From: a virus
Length of the DNA: 38,829 nt
Direction: 5' to 3' (one strand)
Virus record (IMG/VR): IMGVR_UViG_3300008266_000158
Span: 1-38,829 of that record
The notes under the pieces are model-generated. The model saw only the letters and a program-made list of their open reading frames with translations, searched no databases and was not told the DNA's origin. The position numbers were made by a program, and so were the translations under genes. Positions 7,460 through 13,540 of this stretch are shown here, piece after piece; position 1 is the stretch's first letter; every line of letters starts with the position of its first letter.

Positions 7460-8410
7460 TCACTTCTCCTTCTTGGGGTAAAACCGAAAACCGCGATAAC
7501 CTTCCGTTGCTCCGATCGTGGTGCCGACCATGTCGGCGGTGATCAACGTACCGGAACGACCTTTGACGTTGCCGCATGAAATGCTTCCCAGCGGTGAGAT
7601 CACCTTACTAGCTGTTCCGATACGTTGCAATATCTGTGCTTTTGTAGCCTGCTTTAATGCTTCCTGCTCATCGATCGAGCGGCTAAGAAACGCATACTGC
7701 TCGATCAGCTCATCAAGCGCCTCGTCCGACTGCGCGACCAGGCCTGCCTCTGCTTTGTTGGCCAGGCTTTTGATAATAAACTGCGCGTCGGCCACATAGT
7801 CCGGTGACGGCGCGCGGCCGGCTTCGATCGTCTGCCAGAACTCGGCCACCTTGGTGCGGATGTTGGCGCCCACGTCCTTGTCGCGATTGCGCAGCACAAT
7901 TTTCTGCTCATTGCCGCCGACCAGGACAACGATCGCCGCCCAGGCAATGCCGGTGACTTCCATTTGGTGCTGCACCTGGAGCTCGATGTGCTCGGGCGCC
8001 TCGATGTTGCCGGCGCCATCGTCGATCCACTTGTCGCGGTATTGCAGCCAGTCGACATTCTTGACCTCGAGAATGCCAGGACCGTCGCTGCTGGACGTGA
8101 TCTTGAAATCAAACGAGCTGCCAATCCGCGCGTCAGCATCGCGGATATAGACGTTCATCGGCTCAATGTTCCAGCCCATGTCTTCGGCCGCACCGTGCGC
8201 GATGGCGCTTTCCAGGCGCGTCCCCCATTTCATGCGCTCATTGGGGTCGATCTGCACAACCGCCTGGTTCTTCTTCTGGTGGTACAGCTCAAATGCGGTC
8301 ATGTAAGGCGATAGGCCATAGAGCGCGCTGACTTCGGTGCTGGTCACGTCCTTGACGCGCTCACGCAGCCAGGCATCGCGATCGGTGACGGGGATAATTT
8401 CCAGGTTCAT
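7460..8410 (-). CDS. YqaJ-like/lambda-exonuclease-family recombinase nuclease
   Basis: A 316-residue nuclease of the YqaJ (PD-(D/E)XK) group. Motifs in order: TSTEVSALYGLSPY with Glu26; GTRLESAI with Glu67; SSFDFKI with Asp101; ILEVKNVD giving the Glu115-x-Lys117 catalytic pair; and the Gln-rich ELQVQHQMEVTG helix near 143-152. The family resects double-strand ends 5' to 3' to load the annealing protein. The last ~60 residues hold a small beta-rich tail (GNVKGRSGTLI, then GYRGFRFYPKKEK). ATGA overlap with the preceding gene shows coupling. Confidence 0.88.
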   Translation of the reverse strand: MNLEIIPVTDRDAWLRERVKDVTSTEVSALYGLSPYMTAFELYHQKKNQAVVQIDPNERMKWGTRLESAIAHGAAEDMGWNIEPMNVYIRDADARIGSSFDFKITSSSDGPGILEVKNVDWLQYRDKWIDDGAGNIEAPEHIELQVQHQMEVTGIAWAAIVVLVGGNEQKIVLRNRDKDVGANIRTKVAEFWQTIEAGRAPSPDYVADAQFIIKSLANKAEAGLVAQSDEALDELIEQYAFLSRSIDEQEALKQATKAQILQRIGTASKVISPLGSISCGNVKGRSGTLITADMVGTTIGATEGYRGFRFYPKKEK

Positions 8411-8676
8411 TCTGACATCTCCTCAATGATAAGATCCAAGATCTCTTGCTCGTCGTTGGCGGTAACCTTGTTGGCCAGCCAATCGGCGCGGTAACCTTTG
8501 CGATCGAGCACGATCCAATCGGCATCGGCATAGCCATAATATTCGTCGGGATCGCTGGCGCGGCTCGAATAGCTACCGCGTTGTTGATGAAACGATAGCA
8601 CGCCAATAATGCACGGGATGCCGGCAATGCAGTGATCGATCTCGGCGATAAAGCGATAGCGTGGGTGCTTGCTCAT
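8407..8676 (-). CDS. Hypothetical protein, 89 aa
   Basis: An 89-residue protein whose central part (ASDPDEYYGYADADWIVLDR, then KGYRADWLANKVT) resembles a family of small phage proteins that link a DPDE/Y-rich loop to a helix ending in an acidic tail (EQEILDLIIEEMSE). No catalytic motif or metal ligands are obvious. It overlaps both neighbours by ATGA, placing it in the leftward recombination operon. Function unknown. Confidence 0.7.
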   Translation of the reverse strand: MSKHPRYRFIAEIDHCIAGIPCIIGVLSFHQQRGSYSSRASDPDEYYGYADADWIVLDRKGYRADWLANKVTANDEQEILDLIIEEMSE

Positions 8677-8876
8677 TTTGCTTCCTTGATCAGGGTGTAC
8701 CGGGCAAAGCGCTTGTCGTCGCCCAGGGTGACATGTTCGGTGTGGATCTCATGGCCGGCATCGCGCAAATCGCGGATGCGCGCAGCCAGGCGAAAGCAGC
8801 CATAATCCATGAGCGCTTGCATCGGTGTGATCGGCGCGCTGCGCAGGTGGCTGAGGATATGTTCGAGCTGTGTCAC
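8673..8876 (-). CDS. Small winged HTH protein
   Basis: A 67-residue protein. I take the GTG at 8876 (MTQLEHILSHL) rather than 8885, because it makes a GTGA overlap with the preceding stop and sits eight bases after AAAGGAG. The sequence APITPMQALMDYGCFRLAAR with IRDLRDAGHEI is the HTH_39-type fold of small phage and bacterial DNA-binding proteins. The beta wing follows (HTEHVTLGDDKRFARYTLI). It is a likely regulator of early or recombination genes; the target is unknown. Confidence 0.72.
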   Translation of the reverse strand: MTQLEHILSHLRSAPITPMQALMDYGCFRLAARIRDLRDAGHEIHTEHVTLGDDKRFARYTLIKEAK

Positions 8877-9049
8877 AGGCCGCACTCCTTTTGCAGGTCA
8901 GCGACCAGGCGCTTAAAATGAAAGTCGAGATCTTTGTCGGCGATGTAGCTGACGGCCATGCCTTTAAAATAGCCGGCAACAGCGGCCGGGCTGCCGTATT
9001 TGTGTTCGACCAGGTCAGCCATCGCATCAATTTTTTCCCACTTGGTCAT
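8873..9049 (-). CDS. Hypothetical protein, 58 aa
   Basis: A 58-residue, mostly helical protein beginning at the ATG preceded by CCAGGAGC; the longer open frame runs back through a hairpin and is not used. Sequence features are MTKWEKIDAMADLVEHKYG, a central GYFKGMAVSYIADK and a charged C-terminal helix. No family was recognised. Its start lies 14 bases downstream (leftward) of the hairpin at 9070-9085, so its dose may be set by attenuation. Confidence 0.65.
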   Translation of the reverse strand: MTKWEKIDAMADLVEHKYGSPAAVAGYFKGMAVSYIADKDLDFHFKRLVADLQKECGL

Positions 9050-9062
9050 GGTTTGCTCCTGG

Positions 9063-9085
9063 AAAACATGGGGGCCGAAGCCCCC
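9063..9085 (-). terminator. UUCG-loop hairpin, candidate leftward attenuator
   Basis: Read leftward the sequence is GGGGGC-TTCG-GCCCCC, a perfect 6-bp GC stem closed by the exceptionally stable C(UUCG)G tetraloop. It is followed by ATG and then TTTT. It lies between the first and second genes of the leftward operon and ahead of the ribosome site for the second. The T run is short and offset by three bases, so partial termination or an RNA-stabilising role is likelier than a full stop. Confidence 0.65.
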
Positions 9086-9093
9086 GCGAGTTG

Positions 9094-9285
9094 TTAAATT
9101 TTGTGATAGCCGGCTTTGCGAAGGTCGTTGATTGCCCATTCGTCGCCATTGATGACCGCGCTGATAAAACCACGCAGGGTATGTTTGGTTTTGCCGATTT
9201 CAAAAAGATCGCCATCGGCATCAAATGCGGCCCAATGCTTGTGCCGGCGGACGATGGTGTAACCTTTGTAAATTTCGTTGGTCAT
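9094..9285 (-). CDS. Hypothetical protein, first gene of the leftward operon
   Basis: A 63-residue protein with strand-turn-strand start (IYKGYTIVRRHKHWAAFDAD) and a C-terminal helix (LRGFISAVINGDEWAIND). The pattern is like small phage and bacterial proteins of unknown function with GYxIxxxxxxWxAxDxDGD. The ATG follows AAGGGAACAACG. It is the gene nearest the sigma70-like promoter at 9314-9342, so it should be expressed earliest and most strongly in the operon. Early leftward position is typical of host-takeover proteins, but that is inference. Confidence 0.65.
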   Translation of the reverse strand: MTNEIYKGYTIVRRHKHWAAFDADGDLFEIGKTKHTLRGFISAVINGDEWAINDLRKAGYHKI

Positions 9286-9313
9286 GTCGTTGTTCCCTTG
9301 TTTTATGTTGTGG

Positions 9314-9342
9314 AGAATAAATCAACACTCGCACCAGGTCAA
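9314..9342 (-). promoter_or_regulatory. Leftward early sigma70-type promoter
   Basis: On the minus strand TTGACC (9342-9337) and TATTCT (9319-9314) are separated by exactly 17 bases, a near-consensus pair matching 5/6 and 4/6 positions. It sits about 30 bases upstream of the first leftward ATG at 9285. It is the best host-type promoter I can see in the window and would start the recombination operon immediately after infection. Confidence 0.75.
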
Positions 9343-9350
9343 CATGTATT

Positions 9351-9365
9351 TTTACGTTCCGTAAA
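9351..9365. promoter_or_regulatory. 15-bp palindrome, candidate operator
   Basis: TTTACG-TTC-CGTAAA is a perfect 6+6 inverted repeat with a 3-base centre, the size of an HTH-dimer site. It lies nine bases upstream of the leftward -35 box, an activator-like or loop-repressor position, and about 80 bases before the divergent HTH gene. The obvious candidate binder is the Cro-like protein at 9444. Confidence 0.55.
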
Positions 9366-9371
9366 CGCTAC

Positions 9372-9402
9372 GTCTCACAAGCGTCTAACAACGGTCTAAC
9401 AA
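9372..9402. repeat. Three 11-bp-period direct repeats in the divergent control region
   Basis: GTCTCACAA (9372-9380), GTCTAACAA (9383-9391) and GTCTAACAA (9394-9402) start exactly 11 bases apart, so they lie on the same helical face. With the palindrome just upstream they fill the 158-base gap between the divergent early operons. They could be regulator sites or origin-like iterons. I found no convincing rightward sigma70 promoter in the rest of the gap. Confidence 0.6.
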
Positions 9403-9443
9403 GCCGGCTTGAGCCGCGATCGAACCTGTGCCACTGTTGACCA

Positions 9444-9665
9444 ATGGACAACATCAGTAACTCACCCGTCGACCTGGCGATCGATCGCTTTGGTGGCGTT
9501 CGCGCCCTGGCTCGAGCTATTGGCCGAGATCCGGCTGCCATTTCGCGCTGGAAAAAGACCGGCACCGTGCCGACCGCAGTACAGCGCCGCATCCTCGAGG
9601 TGGCCTGGGATCGCGGCTTGGATCTTACTGCGCACGAAATGATTTTCGGACGCGGCAGTGATTGA
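9444..9665 (+). CDS. Cro/CI-like helix-turn-helix regulator
   Basis: A 73-residue protein with a single [23 protein letters not shown], then [19 protein letters not shown]. This is the Cro-type helix pattern with a RWKKTG turn common in small phage repressors (YdaS/Cro-like). It has no effector or protease domain. It is the first rightward early gene, divergent to the recombination operon, and probably controls the switch by binding the repeats at 9351-9402. No Shine-Dalgarno site is visible before ATG, so translation may be leaderless or weak. Confidence 0.78.
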   Translation: MDNISNSPVDLAIDRFGGVRALARAIGRDPAAISRWKKTGTVPTAVQRRILEVAWDRGLDLTAHEMIFGRGSD

Positions 9666-10026
9666 GCTTGAGCTGCCCTGGCCGCCATCGAGCTTATCGC
9701 CAAATAGCCGCCTGCATTGGTCGAAGCTGTCGAAGGCCAAGCGCGACTTCCGCAGAACATGTTGGATCTGCACGCTCGAGGCCAAGCCTGGTCCGGTGCC
9801 GGCCGGCGATCTGCATCTCGAGCTGCTGTTCATGCCGCCCGACGCGCGCAGTTACGATCGCGACAACCTGGTCGCCAGGTTCAAAGCCGGCATCGATGGC
9901 CTATGCGATGGCCTCAAGATTGACGACGCGCGGTTCAAATCGGTCACTTGTTATGTGGCTGCACCGATCAAGGGCGGCCACGTTACCGTCCGCATTAAAG
10001 GAGAAGACAATGGCATCGCTGAATAA
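9658..10026 (+). CDS. rusA: RusA-like Holliday-junction resolvase
   Basis: A 122-residue endonuclease starting with GTG inside the end of the regulator gene (8-base overlap). The RusA signature is complete: [18 protein letters not shown] near the N-terminus, then [16 protein letters not shown] and [11 protein letters not shown] with Asp69, Lys76, Asp80, Asp89 and Asp90 as metal or catalytic candidates. It cleaves recombination and replication junctions before packaging. Its end overlaps the ssb start by 17 bases. Confidence 0.88.
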   Translation: MIELELPWPPSSLSPNSRLHWSKLSKAKRDFRRTCWICTLEAKPGPVPAGDLHLELLFMPPDARSYDRDNLVARFKAGIDGLCDGLKIDDARFKSVTCYVAAPIKGGHVTVRIKGEDNGIAE

Positions 10027-10450
10027 GGTCACGTTGATTGGCCGCCTGGGCGCCGATCCAGAGGTCAAGAGCTTTCAGTCCGGGGGCAAGGTCTGCAATT
10101 TGCGCCTGGCCACCAGCGAAAGCTGGAAGGACAAGGATGGCAATAAGCAGGAACGCACTGAATGGCACACGATTGCGATCTTCAACGAAGGCTTGGCCGG
10201 CGTCGCTGAACGCTATCTGCGCAAAGGCAGCCAGGTCTATCTCGAGGGCCAGCTCCGCACACGCAAATGGCAGGACCAGGCCGGTGCCGATCGCTATTCG
10301 ACCGAGGTGATTCTCCAGGGGCCGCGCGCTGTGCTGACTATGCTGGACGGCGCCCAAGAAGGGAGGAGCCAAGGGGGAACTAGGGAGGAGCCTAGGCAAG
10401 AACGATCTAACGATTGGGAACGTGATTACGAATCAGACGTGCCATTTTAA
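10010..10450 (+). CDS. ssb: Single-stranded DNA-binding protein
   Basis: A 146-residue SSB starting at the ATG after AAAGGAGAAGACA. The OB fold runs about residues 1-110 with canonical blocks [44 protein letters not shown] and [10 protein letters not shown] Gly/Arg/Glu-rich linker leads to the acidic tip DYESDVPF, the DxPF-type tail that recruits replication and repair partners. A phage-specific SSB beside resolvase and RecT/exonuclease supports recombination-dependent replication. Confidence 0.93.
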   Translation: MASLNKVTLIGRLGADPEVKSFQSGGKVCNLRLATSESWKDKDGNKQERTEWHTIAIFNEGLAGVAERYLRKGSQVYLEGQLRTRKWQDQAGADRYSTEVILQGPRAVLTMLDGAQEGRSQGGTREEPRQERSNDWERDYESDVPF

Positions 10451-10462
10451 GGAGAAAAGCAC

Positions 10463-10768
10463 ATGATGACGTTTGCACTGATCCGGCAGTGGGCCGAGGC
10501 GCGTAATCTGATCGAGGGCAGCACACCTGACCGTCAATTGGTCAAGCTGTTCGAAGAAGCTGAGGAACTGGAAGAGGCGATCATCAAAGATGACCGCGAA
10601 GAATACATCGACGCGATTGGCGATTGCATCGTGGTTTTGACCATTATGGCGGCCCAGCGCGGCCTGAACGTCGAGGACTGCATCGAGCACGCCTATCAGC
10701 AGATCAAAGACCGCAAGGGCCGCATGGTCGACGGCATTTTCGTCAAGGAAGGCGATCTGGTAAATTGA
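10463..10768 (+). CDS. MazG-like nucleotide pyrophosphohydrolase
   Basis: A 101-residue all-helical protein with the MazG/dUTPase-like metal motif EEAEELEEAI (Glu31-Glu36) and REEYIDAIGD (Glu46-Asp54), i.e. ExxE...ExxD. The family cleaves NTPs or dNTPs to monophosphate and pyrophosphate. Phage versions are thought to alter nucleotide pools or alarmones during infection. It has one MazG domain, much smaller than the two-domain E. coli protein. Its ribosome site is AAGGAGAAAAGCAC, and it belongs to the early replication cluster. Confidence 0.82.
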   Translation: MMTFALIRQWAEARNLIEGSTPDRQLVKLFEEAEELEEAIIKDDREEYIDAIGDCIVVLTIMAAQRGLNVEDCIEHAYQQIKDRKGRMVDGIFVKEGDLVN

Positions 10769-10771
10769 TGG

Positions 10772-10828
10772 TTGACTGCCCTGTGTTCTGTGTTTTATGA
10801 ACAACGAAACACAAACACAGGAGCTTTT
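10772..10828 (+). promoter_or_regulatory. Leader with long imperfect hairpin that touches the ribosome site
   Basis: CTGTGT (10781-10786) pairs with ACACAG (10815-10820), and GTGTTT (10790-10795) with AAACAC (10807-10812), across a 3/2-base internal loop. The last two bases of the outer stem are the first bases of the AGGAG ribosome site of the next gene (10819-10823). A TTGACT box (10772-10777) precedes it, but the -10 options are weak. It is the only sizeable gap in the rightward early cluster and looks like a translational or operator switch. Confidence 0.5.
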
Positions 10829-11023
10829 ATGCACCCACGTCAGAAAGCCGCCGTGTCTGGTGAAGCTTGCTATGATGGCAAGCCTTGCCGGACCTGCGGA
10901 AACACCAAAAGATATACGATAAACGCTTCGTGCGTTGATTGCTCTAATCAGCACGCCAAAAGATTTGTTGCGCGTCGGCGCCAGGAAATCAAAGAGCTGA
11001 TGGCTCAAGCGCGAAAGGCTTGA
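10829..11023 (+). CDS. Small zinc-finger-like protein, 64 aa
   Basis: The start is set at the ATG following AGGAGCTTTT; an upstream in-frame start would lie before the hairpin and lacks a ribosome site. The 64 residues hold two CxxC pairs (CRTCGNTKRYTINASCVDC), a compact zinc-ribbon-like knuckle, followed by a basic helix (NQHAKRFVARRRQEIKELMA). Such proteins bind nucleic acid. Its stop overlaps the next ATG (TGATG), linking it to the replication protein. Function not known. Confidence 0.7.
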   Translation: MHPRQKAAVSGEACYDGKPCRTCGNTKRYTINASCVDCSNQHAKRFVARRRQEIKELMAQARKA

Positions 11024-11733
11024 TGATGAGCCGCTGGTTCCGCTTCTACGCTGAGGTTTTGAACGATCCAAAGGTTCAGCGCCTGGACGGCGAAACCTTT
11101 AAGGCGTGGATCAACATCCTTTGCATTGCCAGCCAGAACGATGGAAAATTGCCGCCCGTTTCGGATATTGCGTTTGCGTTGCGGCTGACGGAAGACGGTG
11201 CCTTAACGGTGCTCGAACGCCTGTCGAACGCTACCCTTATCGATAGGGTGAGCGGTGGACCTGACGGGTACCACTACGCTCCACATGGATGGGCGAAAAG
11301 GCAATACAAATCAGACATTTCAACTGAGCGCGTGAAACGTTTCAGGGAACGTTCCGCAACCGTTACTGTAACGCCCCCAGATACAGATACAGATACAGAT
11401 ACAGAGCAGAAGAAAAAAACTATACAAAAAAAGGCAGCAATTGAACGACCGGGAAACGTTTCTGAGCAAGTCTGGTCTGATTTTCTGTCTCAGCGAAAGC
11501 AGCTCAAAGCGGATCTTACCATCACTGCTCTGGAAGGCATCAAGCGCGAAGCTGCCAAGATCGGCTGGTCACTTGAACAGGCTCTGGTCGAATGCACTGT
11601 GCGCGGATGGCGCGGGTTCAAGGCAGATTGGATAAAGGAGAAAACAGATGGCAGTTCAAATCGGACAGGCGGTGTCGACCGCCGTAGCAGCCTCGCTCGA
11701 GCAATCGACGAAGGACTCGACCTCCTTGGCTGA
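11023..11733 (+). CDS. Phage replication initiator/replisome organiser-like protein
   Basis: A 236-residue protein starting at the first ATG of the TGATGATG overlap. The N-terminal ~100 residues (WFRFYAEVLNDPKVQRLDGE, FKAWINILCIAS, IAFALRLTEDGALTVLERL) form a winged-helix domain seen in phage replication organisers. A Pro/Thr/Asp-rich linker with a DTDTDTDT run and Lys clusters follows. The C-terminal domain contains AAKIGWSLEQALVECTVRGW and GFKADWI, a DnaT-like or helicase-recruiting module. It should bind the origin and recruit host helicase machinery. A slippery A AAA AAG lies in the linker. Confidence 0.75.
   Translation: MMSRWFRFYAEVLNDPKVQRLDGETFKAWINILCIASQNDGKLPPVSDIAFALRLTEDGALTVLERLSNATLIDRVSGGPDGYHYAPHGWAKRQYKSDISTERVKRFRERSATVTVTPPDTDTDTDTEQKKKTIQKKAAIERPGNVSEQVWSDFLSQRKQLKADLTITALEGIKREAAKIGWSLEQALVECTVRGWRGFKADWIKEKTDGSSNRTGGVDRRSSLARAIDEGLDLLG
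11379..11402 (+). repeat. (AGATAC)4 hexanucleotide tract
   Basis: Four perfect copies of AGATAC lie in the interdomain linker of the replication protein and encode the Asp-Thr repeat. Copy-number change in steps of six bases keeps frame and would change linker length by two residues per unit, so strain variation is possible. DnaA/O-like iteron function inside the gene is an alternative. Confidence 0.7.
11427..11433 (+). other. Candidate -1 frameshift heptamer (A AAA AAG)
   Basis: The zero-frame codons CAA AAA AAG contain A AAA AAG in the correct phase, the same heptamer used in E. coli dnaX. After a -1 slip the next codons are GGC AGC AAT TGA, ending at 11444. The product would be a 140-residue protein with only the N-terminal domain. 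A second A7 run (11413-11419) lies just upstream. No dnaX-like upstream AGGAG or clear 3' hairpin was seen. Confidence 0.35.
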
Positions 11734-12115
11734 GGAGATTGCGCGCAAGAAGCATTTCCTTCAGGTCTTTCGTCGCTGGGAAATGCTGTTTAAGCGCGCC
11801 GACAAGGGCGACGTGCAGGCCGAGAAGTGGCTGATTGCGGACTATTTCAAATCGCTTGGCCATCTGTCACCTCATGGCTTGGAATGTCTAACCGACGTGC
11901 TCAAGGAAAAATGCACGTTTTTCCCGACCATCAAGGAATGCCTTGAGATCACCAACCCTAAGCAGTTCGATTACGGGAACCCGTTTTACAAGTTGCGGCA
12001 CCTCGATGCCGGCGATCCAAAGATGCTTGCTGCTCCCGAAAAGCGCAACGAGCGCCTGCTGGGTCAGATCCAGGCCGAACGGCAAATTGCTTACGATGAA
12101 GGAGAAGGCGAATGA
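11648..12115 (+). CDS. Putative replisome accessory protein
   Basis: A 155-residue protein with ribosome site AAGGAGAAAACAG, overlapping the replication gene's end by 86 bases in another frame. The helical core (KKHFLQVFRRWEMLFKRADK, WLIADYFKSLGHLSPHGLE) is followed by CLTDVLKEKCTFFPTIKECLEI. This 'arginine/leucine helices then FPxxxE' arrangement recalls N-terminal domains of helicase-loader/inhibitor proteins such as the G39P group, but similarity is weak. It sits beside the initiator-like gene, so a role in helicase recruitment is a reasonable guess, not shown. Confidence 0.7.
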   Translation: MAVQIGQAVSTAVAASLEQSTKDSTSLAEEIARKKHFLQVFRRWEMLFKRADKGDVQAEKWLIADYFKSLGHLSPHGLECLTDVLKEKCTFFPTIKECLEITNPKQFDYGNPFYKLRHLDAGDPKMLAAPEKRNERLLGQIQAERQIAYDEGEGE

Positions 12116-12288
12116 CCAAATACCGTTACACCATTCAGGGCCGCAACAGTTGGGAACGGCAGCCCGAGCGTCAAAAGCACGCCCGCTGGGAAAAGCCGCA
12201 AGGCGAGCTGGGAATTGTTTCTGGCGGTGGCCTGTTGTTTGTGATGTTCGTAATTGCAACGCTTGCTCTTGTTGCGATTGGAGGCTGA
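12112..12288 (+). CDS. Small single-span membrane protein, 58 aa
   Basis: A 58-codon frame in ATGA overlap with the previous stop and preceded by GAAGGAGAAGGCG. The N-terminal half is basic and Arg/Gln/Trp-rich (RNSWERQPERQKHARWEK). The C-terminal half is one transmembrane segment (SGGGLLFVMFVIATLALVAI). An early, inner-membrane microprotein; exclusion or host-takeover roles are common for this kind of gene, but no family was recognised. Confidence 0.65.
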   Translation: MTKYRYTIQGRNSWERQPERQKHARWEKPQGELGIVSGGGLLFVMFVIATLALVAIGG

Positions 12289-12289
12289 C

Positions 12290-12580
12290 ATGACCATTGG
12301 ACACAACGGCAACGCTGACGATCGCTTGCGCCTACTAATCGAGCGCATCGAACGCCTCGAAGAGGAAAAGAAGGGCATCGTCGACGATGTGAAAGACGTT
12401 TACGCCGAAGCCAAGGCGGTCGGCTATGACGTCAAGATGATGCGCCAGATTGTCCGCTTGCGCAAAATGAAGCCCGACGATCGCCGCGAAATGGAAATGC
12501 TGCTCGACACCTACAAGGCCGCCCTGGGTATGCTATACGATACCCCGCTGGGCCGCGCTGCCATCGAAAGGAGGGCGTGA
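12290..12580 (+). CDS. gapR: GapR/DUF2312-like nucleoid-associated protein
   Basis: A 96-residue protein starting at the ATG after TTGGAGGCTGAC; the longer frame upstream is inside the previous gene. The core RLRLLIERIERLEEEKKGI, then VKDVYAEAKAVGYDVKMMRQ, IVRLRKMKPDDR and a closing helix (LLDTYKAALG) is the DUF2312 family. Caulobacter GapR, its best-studied member, binds overtwisted AT-rich DNA ahead of forks as a ring-like tetramer and stimulates type II topoisomerases. The phage copy may relieve positive supercoils during replication or interfere with host GapR. It is the strongest pointer to an alphaproteobacterial host. Confidence 0.87.
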   Translation: MTIGHNGNADDRLRLLIERIERLEEEKKGIVDDVKDVYAEAKAVGYDVKMMRQIVRLRKMKPDDRREMEMLLDTYKAALGMLYDTPLGRAAIERRA

Positions 12581-12581
12581 C

Positions 12582-12779
12582 ATGTGCAATCTGATCCTGA
12601 TGATCGCTCTATTCGCGAGCGTCTCTTACAACGGCTACCAAGCCGTGCGCCGATCGAAGCTTGCTCAAGAAGCGCGCTTTGCTCGCCGGCTGGCCCAGGA
12701 AATGCTTGATCGCGTCAACCAGATTAAACCCCGTCGCGGCAAGGATGGCCGGTTTACCAAGAAAGGGGCGCAACCTTGA
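12582..12779 (+). CDS. Small membrane-anchored protein, 65 aa
   Basis: A 65-residue protein one base after the gapR-like stop. The N-terminus (NLILMIALFASVSYNGY) is a short membrane segment or signal anchor. The rest is a positively charged helix (RRSKLAQEARFARRLAQEML) ending in PRRGKDGRFTKKGAQP. The RGKDGRFTKK tail resembles basic tails on phage DNA-associated proteins. Topology suggests a cytoplasmic basic domain tethered to the inner membrane. Role unknown. Confidence 0.65.
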   Translation: MCNLILMIALFASVSYNGYQAVRRSKLAQEARFARRLAQEMLDRVNQIKPRRGKDGRFTKKGAQP

Positions 12780-13039
12780 CCACGATTAACGTAGCGAAAG
12801 GCGAACCCGGCTCATTTGAACGCGCGGTGGCTGAGGCCAAAAAAGGCGACACGATCATCTACCACGTCGGCACCAATTGTCAGAAAGCCCGGCATCGGCG
12901 CATGGCAATGGGCGCCTACCAGGCAGGCCTGGTGATCCTGGTCAAGATGCGGCTATCAGCAGACGGCTGGTTTAGCCACCGCGCCATCCGTACAAAGAAA
13001 CCCTTTCACCCATTTTTTGAGGCACGCGATGAAGACTGA
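12776..13039 (+). CDS. Hypothetical protein with TTG start, 87 aa
   Basis: An 87-residue basic protein. TTG is taken as start because TTGA overlaps the previous stop and AAAGGGG lies seven bases upstream; there is no ATG before the conserved-looking N-terminus. The sequence holds SFERAVAEAKKGDTIIYHVG, then QKARHRRMAMGAYQAGLVIL and FSHRAIRTKKPF, a small alpha/beta domain with a winged-helix flavour. It may bind nucleic acid. Coupled with genes on both sides. Confidence 0.65.
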   Translation: MTTINVAKGEPGSFERAVAEAKKGDTIIYHVGTNCQKARHRRMAMGAYQAGLVILVKMRLSADGWFSHRAIRTKKPFHPFFEARDED

Positions 13040-13295
13040 CACAACATTCGTGAAAGCGTGGTCCGTCGCGCGCTTTGACACGATCGTGATGATGCGGCGC
13101 CAGGACAAAAACGGCGCGCCCGAGCTGCGGTTCTATTTCCGCCCTGAAGGCTTTGGCGTGTGCGACTTTGGCCTGGGGTTCCGCGATGACGATGACACCG
13201 ACGCAGAAACTAAGCTCGACACCGCATTTGCCGAGATTGGATGCCAGGACGCCATCAAACTGATTGACGGCTGGCTTGCTACAATGAGGCACTAA
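13029..13295 (+). CDS. Hypothetical protein, 88 aa
   Basis: An 88-residue acidic protein starting at the ATG after TTGAGGCACGCG, overlapping the previous gene by 11 bases. Strand-rich first half (VKAWSVARFDTIVMMRRQDK, then LRFYFRPEGFGVCDFGLGF) followed by the acidic run DDDDTDAE and a C-terminal helix. No family recognised. The composition suggests a small soluble early protein; the acidic stretch could mimic DNA, but that is speculative. Confidence 0.6.
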   Translation: MKTDTTFVKAWSVARFDTIVMMRRQDKNGAPELRFYFRPEGFGVCDFGLGFRDDDDTDAETKLDTAFAEIGCQDAIKLIDGWLATMRH

Positions 13296-13540
13296 TGGCT
13301 GCCTGTGGGAAAGACTGCAAAAACCAGCGCAACATCGAGCTGGCTGAAGGACAAATGGTTTGCTCTTACTGCCCAGAATGGATGATCGAATGCGAAGCGA
13401 TCGATGTGCTGCGCAAGCCTCTATTGGACCGACAAGCCTATTTGCGCGAAGTCGAAAAGATCCGGGGCAAGCGCAGCACCGATCAACTCAAAGATCGCAT
13501 GATCCAAATCCATTCAATTTGGCGCAAAAGGAAATGGTGA
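13295..13540 (+). CDS. Small Cys-rich protein, 81 aa
   Basis: Starts in a TAATG overlap with the previous stop. The first 35 residues hold five Cys (MAACGKDCKN, then VCSYCPEWMIEC), which could form a zinc knuckle. The rest is a basic helical stretch (RQAYLREVEKIRGKRSTDQL) ending in RKRKW. The pattern is common in unassigned early phage genes acting on nucleic acids or repair. No function assigned. Confidence 0.65.
   Translation: MAACGKDCKNQRNIELAEGQMVCSYCPEWMIECEAIDVLRKPLLDRQAYLREVEKIRGKRSTDQLKDRMIQIHSIWRKRKW

Noticed and set aside
6835-7542. 235-codon plus-strand frame opposite recT
   Set aside because: Antisense to the clear RecT and partner gene; no motif.
9437-9442. TTGACC as a rightward -35 box for the HTH gene
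   Set aside because: It lies right next to the ATG, so transcription would start inside the gene; no matching -10 was seen.
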